DNA of 64,000 nt from Parus major (taxonomy: Eukaryota > Chordata > Aves > Passeriformes > Paridae): NCBI RefSeq assembly GCF_001522545.3, contig NC_031778.1:21358411-21422410 (forward strand), written 5' to 3'. The position numbers were made by a program, and so were the translations under genes. The notes beneath the pieces were generated by a model that did not search any database, was not told where the DNA came from, and saw only the letters and a program-made list of their open reading frames with translations. Below are positions 40,300-51,440 of the stretch, piece by piece. Every line of letters starts with the position of its first letter. The stretch's first letter is position 1.

Positions 40300-40910
40300 A
40301 TATATTTATTCCATTGAGGAAACTTTATCAACCAGCACCAAAGTTTATTGGCACTAGCTAGTGATATAATGGGTAGTTTAAACCCTGCTAACTGCGAATA
40401 ATTTTTCAGCCGTGTTTATGATTGCAGTAGGCTCTAACAGACCAGAAGTACAGATAACATAAATATTTCTACCAGAGATGATTGTACTGGAACTATAAAT
40501 AAAAATTAGACTTAACTTGTAAATAAATTCAGTGTGTGCCAGCCAACATTTATAAACCTTTGTTGCTGTATGTAGTACAGTAATTTATACGGAAAAGTGC
40601 ACAGGAACACAAGCAGCCAAATTTTACTTTTCAGTTATGCAGGTGCAACTTTCCCCCTCCCACATCAAGGAGAGCAGCTCCTGTGCAAATGAGAGTAGAA
40701 TTTGACCCACAGTCTCTCAGTGCTGGACCCTAATTAAAAGCCAGCGTCTGGTCCCCATCAGATGCTTTTGACTGTGTTGCTCAATTAGACATGAATGACA
40801 CTAGACAGAGCACCAAACGCTACTAGTTATTGTAGGGGCTGATGGTGAGAATTGCCAGAGACCTCAGGCAGGTCCCTACACAGTTGCTATATTATAACTT
40901 TGCTGGTCTA
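40300..40910. promoter_or_regulatory. Candidate conserved non-coding element
   Basis: Contains the 12-bp palindrome CACTAGCTAGTG, AGCCGTGTTTATGATTGCAG, CAGATAACATAAATA and TAATTTATACGG. No coding frame or repeat. The combination of GATA-like, forkhead-like (TGTTTATGATT) and homeobox words suggests an enhancer. Confidence 0.3.
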
Positions 40911-43900
40911 GTACCAACACTTGGCGATGCTGAAATTATCCTCTCTTAATGACCTGATGCTCTAGAATGTGTCCAGCTTCTTTTCTCACTTGTCTGTGGA
41001 CAGATTTCTCCCAAGTGCTTGGTGCTTGTCAGGAACTCCCTTCTGCTGCCAGTATGAGCCTCTTGTTTCAGGGTTGTTTTCTGCAGACACTATGATTTGA
41101 GAGGCAAGAACTGCTTCCCACACAAGAAAGGTTTTTAATGTGAATTTTCTGCTCTTCTCTTACTGAGGTGCACAGCCTGAAGCCACCCGATGTCCTTGGC
41201 ATGGGGTGCTCCAGAGGCGACCCTGGCTGAGCTCCCTTTGCATTTCACATAGATACTGCTGTCCACAGTGCAACACCACGAGAAGTCGGTGATTTATGTA
41301 CTTCAGCCTCAAAGCCATGCTCAGGCTGCCTGGAGCTGCCTTTTTCTCCTGCCTTTGTCAGCGCAGCTTTTCCTACAACTCCCTCTTCTGCCAGCACGCA
41401 GAAGGGTTTGCTCGCTGTGGCTCAAGGCTGAGGTGTGGGAGCTTTGCTGGGAGAATGCCCTCTGTGATCAGCAGTGTCAAGAGCATGAAGGGAAGGCTGA
41501 AATCTGGGCACCACATTTCTCTCTAATTTTCTTACATTAGTGTCAATCCAAAGAAATTTGAGTAATTTTGGTTAACTCCAGGACAGACGCTGATCTCTTT
41601 TATTCCTTGGTAGAAGTCTAAAGTAATTACTTTAGATTTAACAGTTGTGTAAGAGAAATCAGAATCTGGCCTCTGGGGCCACCACATGGGTACTTTGGTC
41701 TCCCTTGTTCTCATTGCACGAGTGTGGTTTTTGGGGTTGGACCTTTTGAGTGAGTTTTGGACAGCTTTGGTTTTTTCATGCTTGTGTTAAGGTCAAGCAA
41801 TACAAATATGCAAAATCCCCGTGTGTTTGGAGGCTAATGGCTGTGAAAGTATTTTTCCTTGGTAATTGAAGTAATGATTCAGAACAGCTTCAAGTACTGT
41901 GTTTATCTCTAAACGTGCTTGTAATCTCTTTTCTTGTACAATGGAACTTGCCATTTGTAAAACGGTGTTTCTCTCCCATGTTTTATGATCTTCACCTAAC
42001 TGGGAATTACTAGCTCTAGTCTGGTTAGAATCTAATCTCAGTTGATTATGTCTCCCCAATGCTTTTCACAATGGGGTCCTGCCTGGGGGTACCAGGCTGT
42101 GTTACAATACAAATAATAAATAACCGTCAGCAGGTCCAGCTCCACAGAGCAGTTCTGTGGAAAGGGAGCAGCACAAACCAGTTTCGTGTGCGTTGACTGA
42201 TAAAGTGTTCAAGTAGAGTAATGTAGCCCTTGGCTGGAGTCCTTCCTGTGCTTGGAGATAGTAACCCAATCTCTGAATGTTGCTAAAGCTAAGAATCCTT
42301 CTTTACTTCTCCTCTGGCCTCCTCTGAGCTGTGCCTACCTCGTGTGGACAGTCAGGTGCCTCCCATTTGGTTCACCACTGGCTGAGAACTCCTTTTGAAG
42401 CTCTCTTCTCTTATTTTTCTGCTTTTCTCAACCTCCTGTGTTCTAGACTGATGTGGATACATTTTGTAATCAATCAGTCTCTGCCTGTAACAGTTTTTTT
42501 TTCCATTAATACTTGTTCAAACAGAAATTCAGATAAAGGTGTCCATTTGTAAGCAACAGGAAATGCCTGTCTCCTTTTCAGATATCCCTGCAAATACTCC
42601 AGGCTGATTTCCTCTGCGCTGAATGGTGATACTAAGTCAAACAAATATAAATGCTCACTGGTCTCTTTCAAGGATCTGATTTAGGAGTTTGTGGTACATT
42701 CAGGTCCACCCTCACCTCCTGCAGGAGAAGGGATTAATTCACCTGATCCCACCACCCAAAAGCCTTCATTAATGCATCTGTGCTGAGGGCTTGTACAAGG
42801 CATGGTCTGTGGAGCCAGTGGAGCTCAAAGCTTCTGACACGTGACAGAATTCTCCCATCAAAGAGTTGCGTCCTCACAGTGTTTAAACTTTGGGGATTAG
42901 AGGTCACCTCAGCTTTGAGAGTCTGCAGGCATGAAACTGCAAACTCTTCTCATTGCAAAGAGCCACTCTGACATTTATCTCAGCTCTTGCTTTATCCTGC
43001 TCAGAGGGTGATGGCATTCTGAATTAGGCTCTCTAGATGCCTTTGCTTTCAGCCTGCCTCTTTCCTCCAGAGTAATCCAGTTTATGATTAAATCACAGGT
43101 GGCCATGTACATGAATCCAAGAGCAGAGAACTGCATTTATGTGCTAGAGTGTTTATCAGTCAGTAGTCACTTTGGGAATGTATCTCCTTAGGGACAAATA
43201 ACCAGAGGAAAGGAAGAACAGAATTCCCTAGGGATATGTTCCTGTTTGCTACGACTGGCTTTGGCCATGGACATCTGGGTATAGACTTGATCTCTGGAAG
43301 ACTCTGTGAGAAGTTTGAGTTTTAGGCTGCCCTGGAACACAGATGAGTGCACCAGGCCAGCACATCTGTCATCTGTGAGGTGCCCTGGTGTGGAATTTCA
43401 GCTGCAGCCAGGCACAGCCCTGCTGAGCACCTCAGGCCCATCACACCTCTGACAGCACTGGCTTGTGTTCCACCTCTGCCTCGGTCATCAGCACTTCTTG
43501 CCTGATTGCTCTTGGAGAGGAAAACTGGGCTGAACTAAGAAGCAGCCTAATGGAAGGAAGTCCTCTCCTCCTCCCAACCATGCACAGAAGGCCTCTCAGT
43601 CTTGGATTGACCCCAGGTCCTGGAGCTACAGCAGCAGCTTTGGCACATTGCTCTCCCATCCTCATCAGACACTTCCCCAGCCACGTGGGCTCTTTCCTGC
43701 TGGTGGGCAAGGTTGTGACAAAAGTGCAAACACAGGTGTCCATCCTGGCCTTTTAGCAGCAATTAACCTTTACTCCTGGGTTTCCTTTGAAGCTTGCTCA
43801 TGTTTTTATCGTAAAATAGCAGTGAAGAATTTCATGGAGACTAATATCTAAGCTTCCACATAACCTAATCTCATCTGTTCCCTTATCAGGGGCCTCATTT

Positions 43901-45091
43901 TTTATTTCATCCCGTTTATGGTGGGGATAATTATTGGAATTTAAGGAGGCCATCTTGAATTTCAAAACTGGAGTGCTATCTGTGTGAACAATTTGCAGTT
44001 CACTGTGAAAATGATGCTTATCAGCACAGTCCCTGTGTCCAATTCTAACCTTACAAAGGTTTTCCATCAGTCAATATCCTATGGTTTTCTGGAAGTCCCT
44101 CTGATCCATGTGGGTGTACATTTTAAGACAAATAGTCATATACCCTTTGAAAACTAAGACCAGAACCTTGGTTCATGTACGTTGATTTTAATAGAGCTGC
44201 TTCTATCATTAATTTCACAAATATGTCTTAATGGTCATCTCCATCTCTTGCTCAGTCATAATTCAATTCTGTGTCTATTTTGGGGCTTAAAAATATTTTT
44301 TTTGCTAGAATACATTGCTGCTTCAGTCAAAGGACTATTTCAGTAATCCATTTTACCCACACTTAGAGCTTTGGGGCATAGAGGTGTATTATATTTTCCA
44401 GAGCTTTCTAGCTGAAAGCTCGTGTTTAATGACAACATCGGGTGTGGCTGCTGGAAATCAAAGGAGGCACAATAGACCCAGCAAACAGACTTGTCTCCCT
44501 GCCAGGCTTTCAGAGGCCAATTTATCAGCTGCAGGTTTGACCCTATATGGCTAAAAATGAGCGTAGCCAGAATGACTGAGATAAGTATAACTGAGGCCTT
44601 TGAGTCTGCGAGAGAGAAATTAAACTGGACTGTCCCTGGGGAAGATGAAACATCTGTAAAGCTGTGCTTGCTAAATGCTTGAGGCTCAGCTTGTGCTGGC
44701 TCGTGGGCAGGCACTGCTGGCAAGTGGAGCTGAGGAAGGTGGCCCTTTGGGACAGGCACAGAGCAGGTCGTTGCTTGCTGTGACTTAAATTATTTGGCTG
44801 AGGTGCTCTGTTATTTTGTGAAGGAGAGTTGACTGTGGGACACAGAGAGCCTTGGTTTTATGGGGTACTGCTTGGCAGGACAGGGACAACAGCAGTGACT
44901 GTGTGAGATGGGATTTTTAAGGAGTTTGAGTGTCAGGCACCCAGCTGTCATGGGAAATCAGTGGGATTTAGATGCCTGAAGTTTTTACCCCCGGCGCCCC
45001 CCTTCCAGTGAGCCATGTGCTTATCATCATCCAGATCACTTTCCTTGTGTGATTTTTCTTCCTGCACCCCATGTGTATACATGGGTTAGGC

Positions 45092-45108
45092 TTTTTTTTT
45101 TTTTTTTT
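45092..45108 (+). repeat. T17 homopolymer
   Basis: Seventeen T residues flanked by GGGTTAGGC and AACCCC. No convincing retrocopy sequence or target duplication is visible around it. Confidence 0.8.
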
Positions 45109-45368
45109 AACCCCTGTTTCAAAAACAGCTGAAGTCTTTTAGGCAGGACTGCAATCTAAACAGTTGGGGGAAGACATCTGAGCAGGAGCACGCCTGCCCT
45201 GAATGGATGCAGCATCACTGCCAGCCTGCTAAGTCAGGGAGCATGTTCAAGTTTTGGGGGATGCTCAGGAGGTGTGGATGGACCTCTGTCACCTTTCCCA
45301 CCATGCTGGAGCATGGCTGTGTTAGGGGAAGCAGCAGTGCCATGGTGTAACAGAGATGGCTGCTGGAA

Positions 45369-45400
45369 TGGATGGCATCATCAGTCAGTGATGCCATCCA
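45369..45400. repeat. Perfect inverted repeat, 12-bp arms, 8-base loop
   Basis: TGGATGGCATCA (45369-45380), loop TCAGTCAG, TGATGCCATCCA (45389-45400). The arms are exact reverse complements in sequence that is not AT-rich, so chance formation is less likely than for AT palindromes. The loop is itself a tandem TCAG pair. It lies about 1.9 kb upstream of the MECOM exon and has no protein-coding context. Confidence 0.9.
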
Positions 45401-46522
45401 GGTAGAGCTGTGTTTCTATCCTTTCCATGCCCTCTTTCCCATCATTTGGAGGCCCAAATAAGTGGTGTTGGGGGCAGGAAGTTGTGGCTCATAAGTGGTA
45501 GGCACAGAGCAAGCTCTCTGCACCAGTGCTTTCACGAGCCCTTGAGAATCATTTCCAAAGTCAGCTATGACAGGTAGGATTTCTGAACCATAAGCAACAG
45601 AAAATCCCTCTCTTTGTGCTTCTCAGCTAAATGGTGGAGTCAGTCAAGATTTTCTGCTTCTCAGAATGCCAGGTATTAGGAAAGTGACAAACTAATCAAT
45701 ATTGGGTTCAGTTGTTAAGGGGCAGGCAGGGTCTGCCAAACCGGAGGCCGAGGGGATGGGCAGCTGAACTTTCCTGTGACATGGATGAGGTCATAGCCAG
45801 TGCCACATAAAAGAAAGAAAAACAGTTCATGGCTATGAATAAATTGCTCACAGATGAAGAATCCAGTTTGCCAGTCCTGTGATGGGAGCAATCTATTCCA
45901 ATGATTTGTTATGTCCCAGTGTTTGTCTTAGGCAGTACCAGAAGCATGAAAGTACAGATATAAAACCGTGAGATTATATGTAACAAAGATGTGAGAGACA
46001 ATGGGCTATGACCAGCTTCCAGTGGAAAAGGCATACGGTGCTAATCTACCATGGATAGTTTCTTAAATGAGCAAGAAATTGAAAGAACATTTTAAAGTTT
46101 CCTGTTTCTTCACTGAAACAGAGTCATTCTGAAAGCCAAGCCCAGTGTAACGCTTTCATTTCTGGGCTAACCATATAATGCAAATATCCTCAAGCTCAGG
46201 TTTTAAATACCTGATCTCTCAGTCTCTTCAGTCCTTGGAGAACAGTATTCTCACCTGCTATTTGAATTAAGTGGAATGAGTTCAGGTGTGTATAAAAACC
46301 AAAGAATATGAATAAGTTAAATGGATATAAATAGTAAAGAAGGTTTTCTTGGTTGGTTTTGCTGTTTTGCTCCTTTTTCAAGTGTTAGATTGAACACTGG
46401 ACTGCTGGTGCAGCTAAAGCCCTGCTGAAGTAACTCAGAGTTTCTGACTAAAAGGAATTTACAATCATTCTTATGTTTTAGGTCATCAAAAATAGTGAGT
46501 TTTTATTTTTTTTTAATATTGA

Positions 46523-46549
46523 TTTTTTTTTTTTTTTTTTTTTTTTTTT
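46523..46549 (+). repeat. T27 homopolymer (poly(A) tail of the - strand insertion)
   Basis: This is the longest homopolymer in the window. It is followed on the + strand by GTTTGTTTGCTGGCTAAG and preceded by AATATTGA. It is best read as the reverse complement of a poly(A) tail. Confidence 0.8.
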
Positions 46550-47059
46550 GTTTGTTTGCTGGCTAAGCCCCAGAGATGAAGATTTGTTTTTTTTTTAAAA
46601 ATGTGTCTTGGGTCTGCCCCAGATTTTTTTGCAACTGTAAGAGGAGAAGGTTCATGTTCTCTATAAGGTGCTGTTTGGATCCTGAACTTATTTTAGACCG
46701 TTGCATTTCTTGGAGGTCAATGGTAAGACATTGATTTACATCAGCTGAAGTTCTTGCCAGGAACTTCAAGAGCTGTGTGGTAGGCTGGATCCTTTCTCCA
46801 AAGACTAATTGGAGGCCATCAAACTTAATTTTGGCTACTTTCGGTTCAATCTGTCTCTCTGCAAGACCAGTGAAGCTTTCCTGCTTTTCACTTCTCTTAG
46901 ATTTCAGTTGTAAGATGTAATGCTGGATTGTAATTTCAAAGCACGTGTGGGTGCAGCGCTGCATCCGGACCCGACTGGACAATGGGGTGTGCCTGCCTTT
47001 ACATCTGTGTGCAATTCCCTCGCCTGTGCTCAGTGATGCAAACCACTTTTGATGTCAGG
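46523..47059 (-). pseudogene. Probable processed retrocopy with poly(A) tail, parent unknown
   Basis: Read on the - strand, this segment is open for 163 codons (47054 down to 46566, stop TAG at 46563-46565). Thirteen bases after the stop come 27 uninterrupted A residues (T27 at 46523-46549 on +). The 8-bp word AATATTGA flanks both ends (46515-46522 and 47060-47067), which fits a target-site duplication. The first ATG is at 46964 and gives 133 codons. The predicted peptide is Leu/Gln/Lys-rich and looks helical or coiled-coil in its second half (for example LLLLQLQKNLGQTQDTFLKK). I could not name the parent gene. No splice-like breaks are visible and the frame is undamaged, which suggests a fairly recent insertion. 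The segment lies inside the MECOM intron, opposite to MECOM transcription. Alternatives are a chance ORF next to a poly-T tract, or an unrecognised transposon fragment. Confidence 0.5.
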
Positions 47060-47230
47060 AATATTGAGAAACACTGTGTTACCCCCAGGCCTATGCTAGA
47101 GAAAAGGCTCAGCTCCAGCCAGGGTGAGGCTCTGCTGCAGGATTAGTGATTGGTGAAGTCTCCCAAACTGTCCCTTCCATTCCATGTGCAGGCTGAGAGG
47201 GTTTCATGTACAAAATCTGTCAGGGTGTTT

Positions 47231-47260
47231 CAAATCCTACTGTTTGGCTTTCTTTTCCAG
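47231..47260 (+). other. MECOM: Splice acceptor of MECOM exon 2
   Basis: A pyrimidine-rich tract (TGTTTGGCTTTCTTTTCCAG) ends in AG at 47259-47260, directly before the first codon sequence with MECOM similarity. A CCTAC word at 47236-47240 could serve as the branch point. The placement fits the split Gly or Ser codon at the exon start. A start codon at 47206 lies in the same open frame upstream, but it is on the intron side of this acceptor. Confidence 0.92.
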
Positions 47261-47610
47261 GTGATGAATGTTTGTATGAGAGCTTTCCAGAACTTCCCTT
47301 GGGGGAAGTGCCAGAAGCTGATGGAGAGGCTGCAAATGTCCAATGTCCAACATCTGTCAGCATCCAAGAGCCGTCTTCTCCAGCAACCTCCAGCGAAGCT
47401 TTCACACCCAAGGAGAGCTCTCCTTACAAGGCTCCAATATACATTCCTGATGACATCCCCATTCCTTCAGAGTTTGAGCTCAGAGAATCCAACATTCCTG
47501 GAGCAGGATTAGGGATATGGACCAAAAGGAAGATTGAAGCAGGGGAAAAATTTGGCCCTTTTGTAGGAGAGCAGCGGCCACACCTGAAGGATCCCAGTTA
47601 TGGCTGGGAG
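47261..47610 (+). CDS. MECOM: MECOM (PRDM3/MDS1-EVI1) coding exon 2, start of the PR/SET domain
   Basis: Internal exon of 350 bp. It begins with two bases (GT) that complete a codon split with the previous exon, then gives 116 full codons ending in Trp-Glu at phase 0. Residues 1-32 are an acidic lead ([20 protein letters not shown] at the start). About 33-56 is a Ser/Pro/Thr-rich linker with EAFTPK. From about 60 the conserved run [12 protein letters not shown] leads into the first PR-domain strands ([27 protein letters not shown]), ending at DPSYGWE. These words match MECOM rather than its paralogue PRDM16, which by memory has EDIPIPADFELRESS and GLGVWAKRK at this place. MECOM is a nuclear zinc-finger transcription factor. 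Its long form carries a PR domain reported to act on histone H3 lysine 9, and the short EVI1 form lacks this exon. Against the human protein as I remember it, the lead segment is a few residues longer here. The reading frame is intact and the splice sites are canonical. Confidence 0.97.
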
Positions 47611-47619
47611 GTAAGATAC
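47611..47619 (+). other. MECOM: Splice donor of MECOM exon 2
   Basis: The exon ends TGGGAG and is followed by GTAAGATAC, a strong U1-type donor (GAG|GTAAGA). The exon ends between codons, as expected for the junction to the next PR-domain exon. Failure to use the donor would add 17 codons and then a TAA at 47662-47664. Confidence 0.93.
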
Positions 47620-50600
47620 TGTACATTCTTTTGGTCAGTTGAGTTCTTGTGTGTCTATCTATAAACACAGAAATATTTGCAGAATTTGAGTCTTATCCTG
47701 CTCCAGCCAAAGCATATTTATGTGGACAAACTGTTTTGTGGCCCTTTGGGTTTTTGTGGATGAAGACAAGAGTAAATTGAAAAAGAAAAAAGTCAGGAAT
47801 TTTGCTCTTCATGTGTGAAATCTGCCTGGGTGGATATTGGCAGGTGATGCTCCTTTTGAGGAAAAAGTGTTGTTGGAACATTTCTATACCATTTTTAATC
47901 AGGTCTGGGATAGTCCTGCGTTATGTCTCTGGGTGAGGGATTTGCAAAATTACTGCATTATAGGTTTGAGATGAAGCTGGGTGCTGTTTTCAGGATTGTG
48001 AATCACTACTTTCTGTCAGCAATGATTAAAATAGCCCTTAAATCTAGTGTTGTATGGCTAAACCTGCTATTGAATAATGTTGTGCTGCTTCAAAGTGTGG
48101 GGGGTTGATCCTACTCCCATTTAACTGAATGGGAATTCTGCCATTCATTTGGTGAAGCAGGTTTGGGTGTTAGTGCCACACCCAGCACACATGGGAATGC
48201 TGTGGTTCATGTTACTTCTGCAGATCCTTTTTGGGAAATCCTTTTCCTGAAGGATTGGACTCCTCTGGTGAGTACAGGTGTTGGATCTTGCTTTCCCTTC
48301 CTTTGGGGACAGCATTTTCCTCACTGTGGTGTCACTGAGGATCTGTCTGAGCTCCTGGTCCATGGTCAGGTCAGGGATTCAAACATCAAGTGGTGCTGCT
48401 GTTGTGTTATGATGTAACAAATGTTCCTGCATGGCTTTATTCACCATTTTAACAATGTGCTGTAGGAACAGAGCACAATCTCTGCTTTCCATCTGTGCAT
48501 TTCCTTTGGTTTGTGATAAGAGGAGCCGTGCAGGGTTTGCATGGCTCTCCAGGGGCACGCCTGACCTCTGGAGAGATGGGAGTTCATTTTCCCAGGAAAA
48601 ATGGAGTTTCGCTGTGGAGCAGAGCCTTGCAGATATGGTGGAAAATGGAAGCTTGATTTGCTCTTAACTATCCATAAACACTCAGGGAGTTCATTATGAA
48701 CTTTCCATCCAGCTGTTTAAACTCTGGTGAGACCTGGGACAATGTGACAGAATAGTGTCAGGACAAATCATAGACTTGGCAGCACTCTGTTGAGTTAGCA
48801 GACTGTGATGCAATATAATTGCTAGTGAGAAATCTTCATTATTTGAAAAAGGCACCAGGAAACCATAAAATCTGACCTTTAGCCACACCACAATTGAGCT
48901 CAAATATTGATAACAGAAATTAAAGCAAAACTGTTGATACATGGCTGTACTTGCAGGTTTAGCATTATTCCAAAATTTAGGGTATTTTTAGACTGGACAC
49001 TCAAGTGGTGTAAAACAGGATAATCCCACTAAGACTGAGACAAACCCATCAAGCTTTTCACACCCTTAACTTCTGGCAATATGCTACAATATTAGAGACT
49101 GGTTTTCCTCCTTGAAATATTTCAGATTTTGGGGTCTGTGATATTCAGACAAGAGATGAATATCTTGATAGTGCTGGAAGCTCAGCTGGCAATCTGAATC
49201 CCTTTCAAGCTGCAGGACTTGTGCCATTTGAATAGTGTTATTTATCTGGGACAGCTGGGGCAAGCTATTGAAAAGTGTTGGAGCAAAATCACACAAAATC
49301 AACAGTCAAGTCCCTCAGCAATTTGGTCACTCACCCAGAAGTATTCTGTGATGCTTAGAGGAATTTGGAACTGAATATTTTTCCAACAAGTGTGTTAAAT
49401 ACATTTACTGTAGTTGAAGGGAGATGAAGAAATTCTGGTTACCAGAGTTTACACAGTGAGTAAAATGGCAGATAGTGATGGTTGGGGTAAAGGAGGGATG
49501 TGGGGGAATCTGTTAGTGCTGGAGAGGACTTCAGTGATGCTCATTCCACCCCAGATGCTCATCACCACACTCCTGAGGAGTCCACCACTTCCTTGGGCTT
49601 GTGCTTTGGGTTTTAAAGGGGTAAAGAAGCTGAAACTGGTGTGTGAGCTCAGGCAGTGCTAAAGGCAGTGTGGGATGGTGAGGAAAATTATCATTTACTG
49701 AGATTTAAGTACGGTCTTGGAAATTTCAGCTTTTCTGGTGCTGTTGTTTTCTGCTTAAATGGGCACTTTGGAGACACAAGGGGTACGTCCAGCCAGGTGC
49801 CAACAAGTCAGTGAACAAATGAGAATTAATTCTGCTGCTGCTGATAATCAAGAGGAAATTTCATTTCAATCTTAAATGAAGGAAGGATAGAACCAAAGTT
49901 TCTGTGTGGCACAGGGTGTGGGTTTTAAATGACTTTACAGCATGAGAGGTTTTTAAATCTTTCCACTTTTTTGATGAGAGAATTGTATTGATGCAGATTG
50001 TTCCACGATGCTCTCTTATGTTTGATTACCTGTAATTCCTGGGATAGTTCATGGTGCTGTAGAAGCCAGCTGGTGACTTCAGGAAGGGTGTCCCAAGCTG
50101 CTCATGTTGCTCCTGGTCCCACAGGCCAAAGAAAGTGTTTTGCTGTGTCCAGGCATATTCATTTCTTCACTTCTTGTCTGCAGTGCTCCAAGAAGTGCAT
50201 AGTGGGGTTACACCATTGCTGCTATTTGTGTACTTACCTCTTGAGAACATTCCCCCGTGACTGCAGACAGGATGTTGAACTTATTAAAAATATCAATCTT
50301 TTCATTTTATCTGAGTTTAAGCTGGAACACTTAATGTACAATGGTGTTTGGCTTTTAAAGGTGACAATGGAAGATATATTTTTTTGAGGAAAACAAATGT
50401 TAAAAGTTTGAAGATGGACATCTTCCTCAGCCTTTTTCTGATGGTGCACGTATTATCCATTTTGTTATGAAACATTTGCTCTGCTTTTGCAATTGTTTAG
50501 CATTGCTAGGTAGTCTAAAATCTTACATTAGAAAATTTTAACTGAAAATCCTATACCCTCACCTTGGAGAGAGGAGTTTTCAGTTACACATACATTTGGA

Positions 50601-51120
50601 CTGTAACTACATTTTTGGAAAAGACTTTTTTTTCCCTTGCAAAAGCTTGTCATAGTTTTGGGTATTTCCAGCTGTGGGATACTTCTGACTTCCATTTTTT
50701 GTGATTGATATCCATTTGAGTTGATACTGGGATCAGCCTGGGGGAGAAGTGGAAGCTGGGGGAACTGCTGCTGTTAAACTGTTCTGCAGCCAGGCAGTTG
50801 ATGATAAAGAAAAATTTTCTGCAAAAGGCTGAGGAATTTCATGGAGCCTGTTCCTACATTCCCCTATAGCAAAACTCCCTATGGGATCAACGCAGAGTTC
50901 TGTCAGAGCAAGTCCAAGAAAACAATGTCTATTGTGTCCATTTATACAGTCCAGCCATAAAACACACTCTGGGACAAAAAGAATTTGTTGTGATATAGTT
51001 GTGCTTGGGTCATGATTAGAGTGCTGTAGATCAGTTTAAATGAAAAGCCATAAATTTGAATTTTATCTCATTTTGTTGGGCTAGAGCTGAGCATTATCTA
51101 ATCAGGTATTGGTTAGCTAA

Positions 51121-51440
51121 AGTACAAATCGAACAGGGGGTCACCGGACAAGGGGAAAGGTCGAGCTTTTTTGCAGTTTGTCACTGGGGTTTTAGTGTTT
51201 GCCGGCAGCCCCAATATCCGAGGGGGTCGGGAGGCTGTTGCTCGGTGCTTGTTTGAAAAGGGAAAATTGACTGCTGCTTAATCAACAAAGAAAACAAGCT
51301 TTTAAGGGATGGCAGTAATTTTTTTTAAACAAAAAGCAAGGGAGCACAAATTTAGTGATTTCATCGTGGTTCATGCCCTGCTATGAAAAACAACCGGCAG
51401 AGCATTTCAAAGCAAGGCTTTGAGTCGGTGGCCAAAGCAC
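51121..51440. promoter_or_regulatory. CpG-retaining patch in a CpG-poor intron
   Basis: At least seven CpGs fall within 51121-51250 (AATCGAAC, ACCGGAC, GTCGAGC, GCCGGC, TCCGAG, GTCGGG, CTCGGT), with more at 51364, 51394, 51427 and 51442. The surrounding sequence has almost none. There is no transcript or repeat signature I recognise. Possible readings are an unmethylated enhancer or cryptic promoter, or a young insertion such as a solo LTR. I saw no clear TG..CA ends. Confidence 0.4.

Larger units (their letters stand above)
41000..46500. other. Intron, nothing recognised apart from one hairpin and one T-run
   Basis: Mixed composition. Locally GC-richer parts (41200-41500, 43350-43760, 44680-45400) produce open frames on both strands at once, which is the pattern of chance ORFs rather than genes. 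Confidence 0.45.
1..47260 (+). other. MECOM: MECOM intron upstream of exon 2 (3' part of intron 1)
   Basis: No further exon is recognisable here. The expected first coding exon, a short basic peptide starting MRSKGRARK in mammals, was searched for by eye and not found, so it should lie upstream of the window. Open frames are short, occur on both strands and lack family motifs. This assignment follows from the exon at 47261 and from MECOM gene structure in other vertebrates. A small non-coding RNA or an alternative first exon inside the intron cannot be ruled out from sequence alone. Confidence 0.85.

Noticed and set aside
43441..43762. Overlapping open frames of about 70-100 codons on both strands
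   Set aside because: Symmetric openness on both strands, no motif, no conserved splice borders.
45092..45108. T17 tract as a possible - strand retrocopy tail
   Set aside because: No coding-like frame on the - strand adjacent to it and no flanking duplication.
47206..47260. In-frame ATG upstream of the MECOM exon, suggesting an extended start
   Set aside because: The sequence between is the pyrimidine tract and AG of a strong acceptor, and the peptide it encodes has no similarity to the MECOM N-terminus.
1..47260. MECOM first coding exon (basic MRSK-type N-terminus)
   Set aside because: Searched for by eye on the + strand; no ATG followed by the expected basic peptide and donor was found, so it is taken to lie outside the window.
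49540..49620. Possible internal CR1 fragment (CCACCACTTCCTTGGGC)
   Set aside because: Only a short loose resemblance to CR1 internal sequence; not enough to call.
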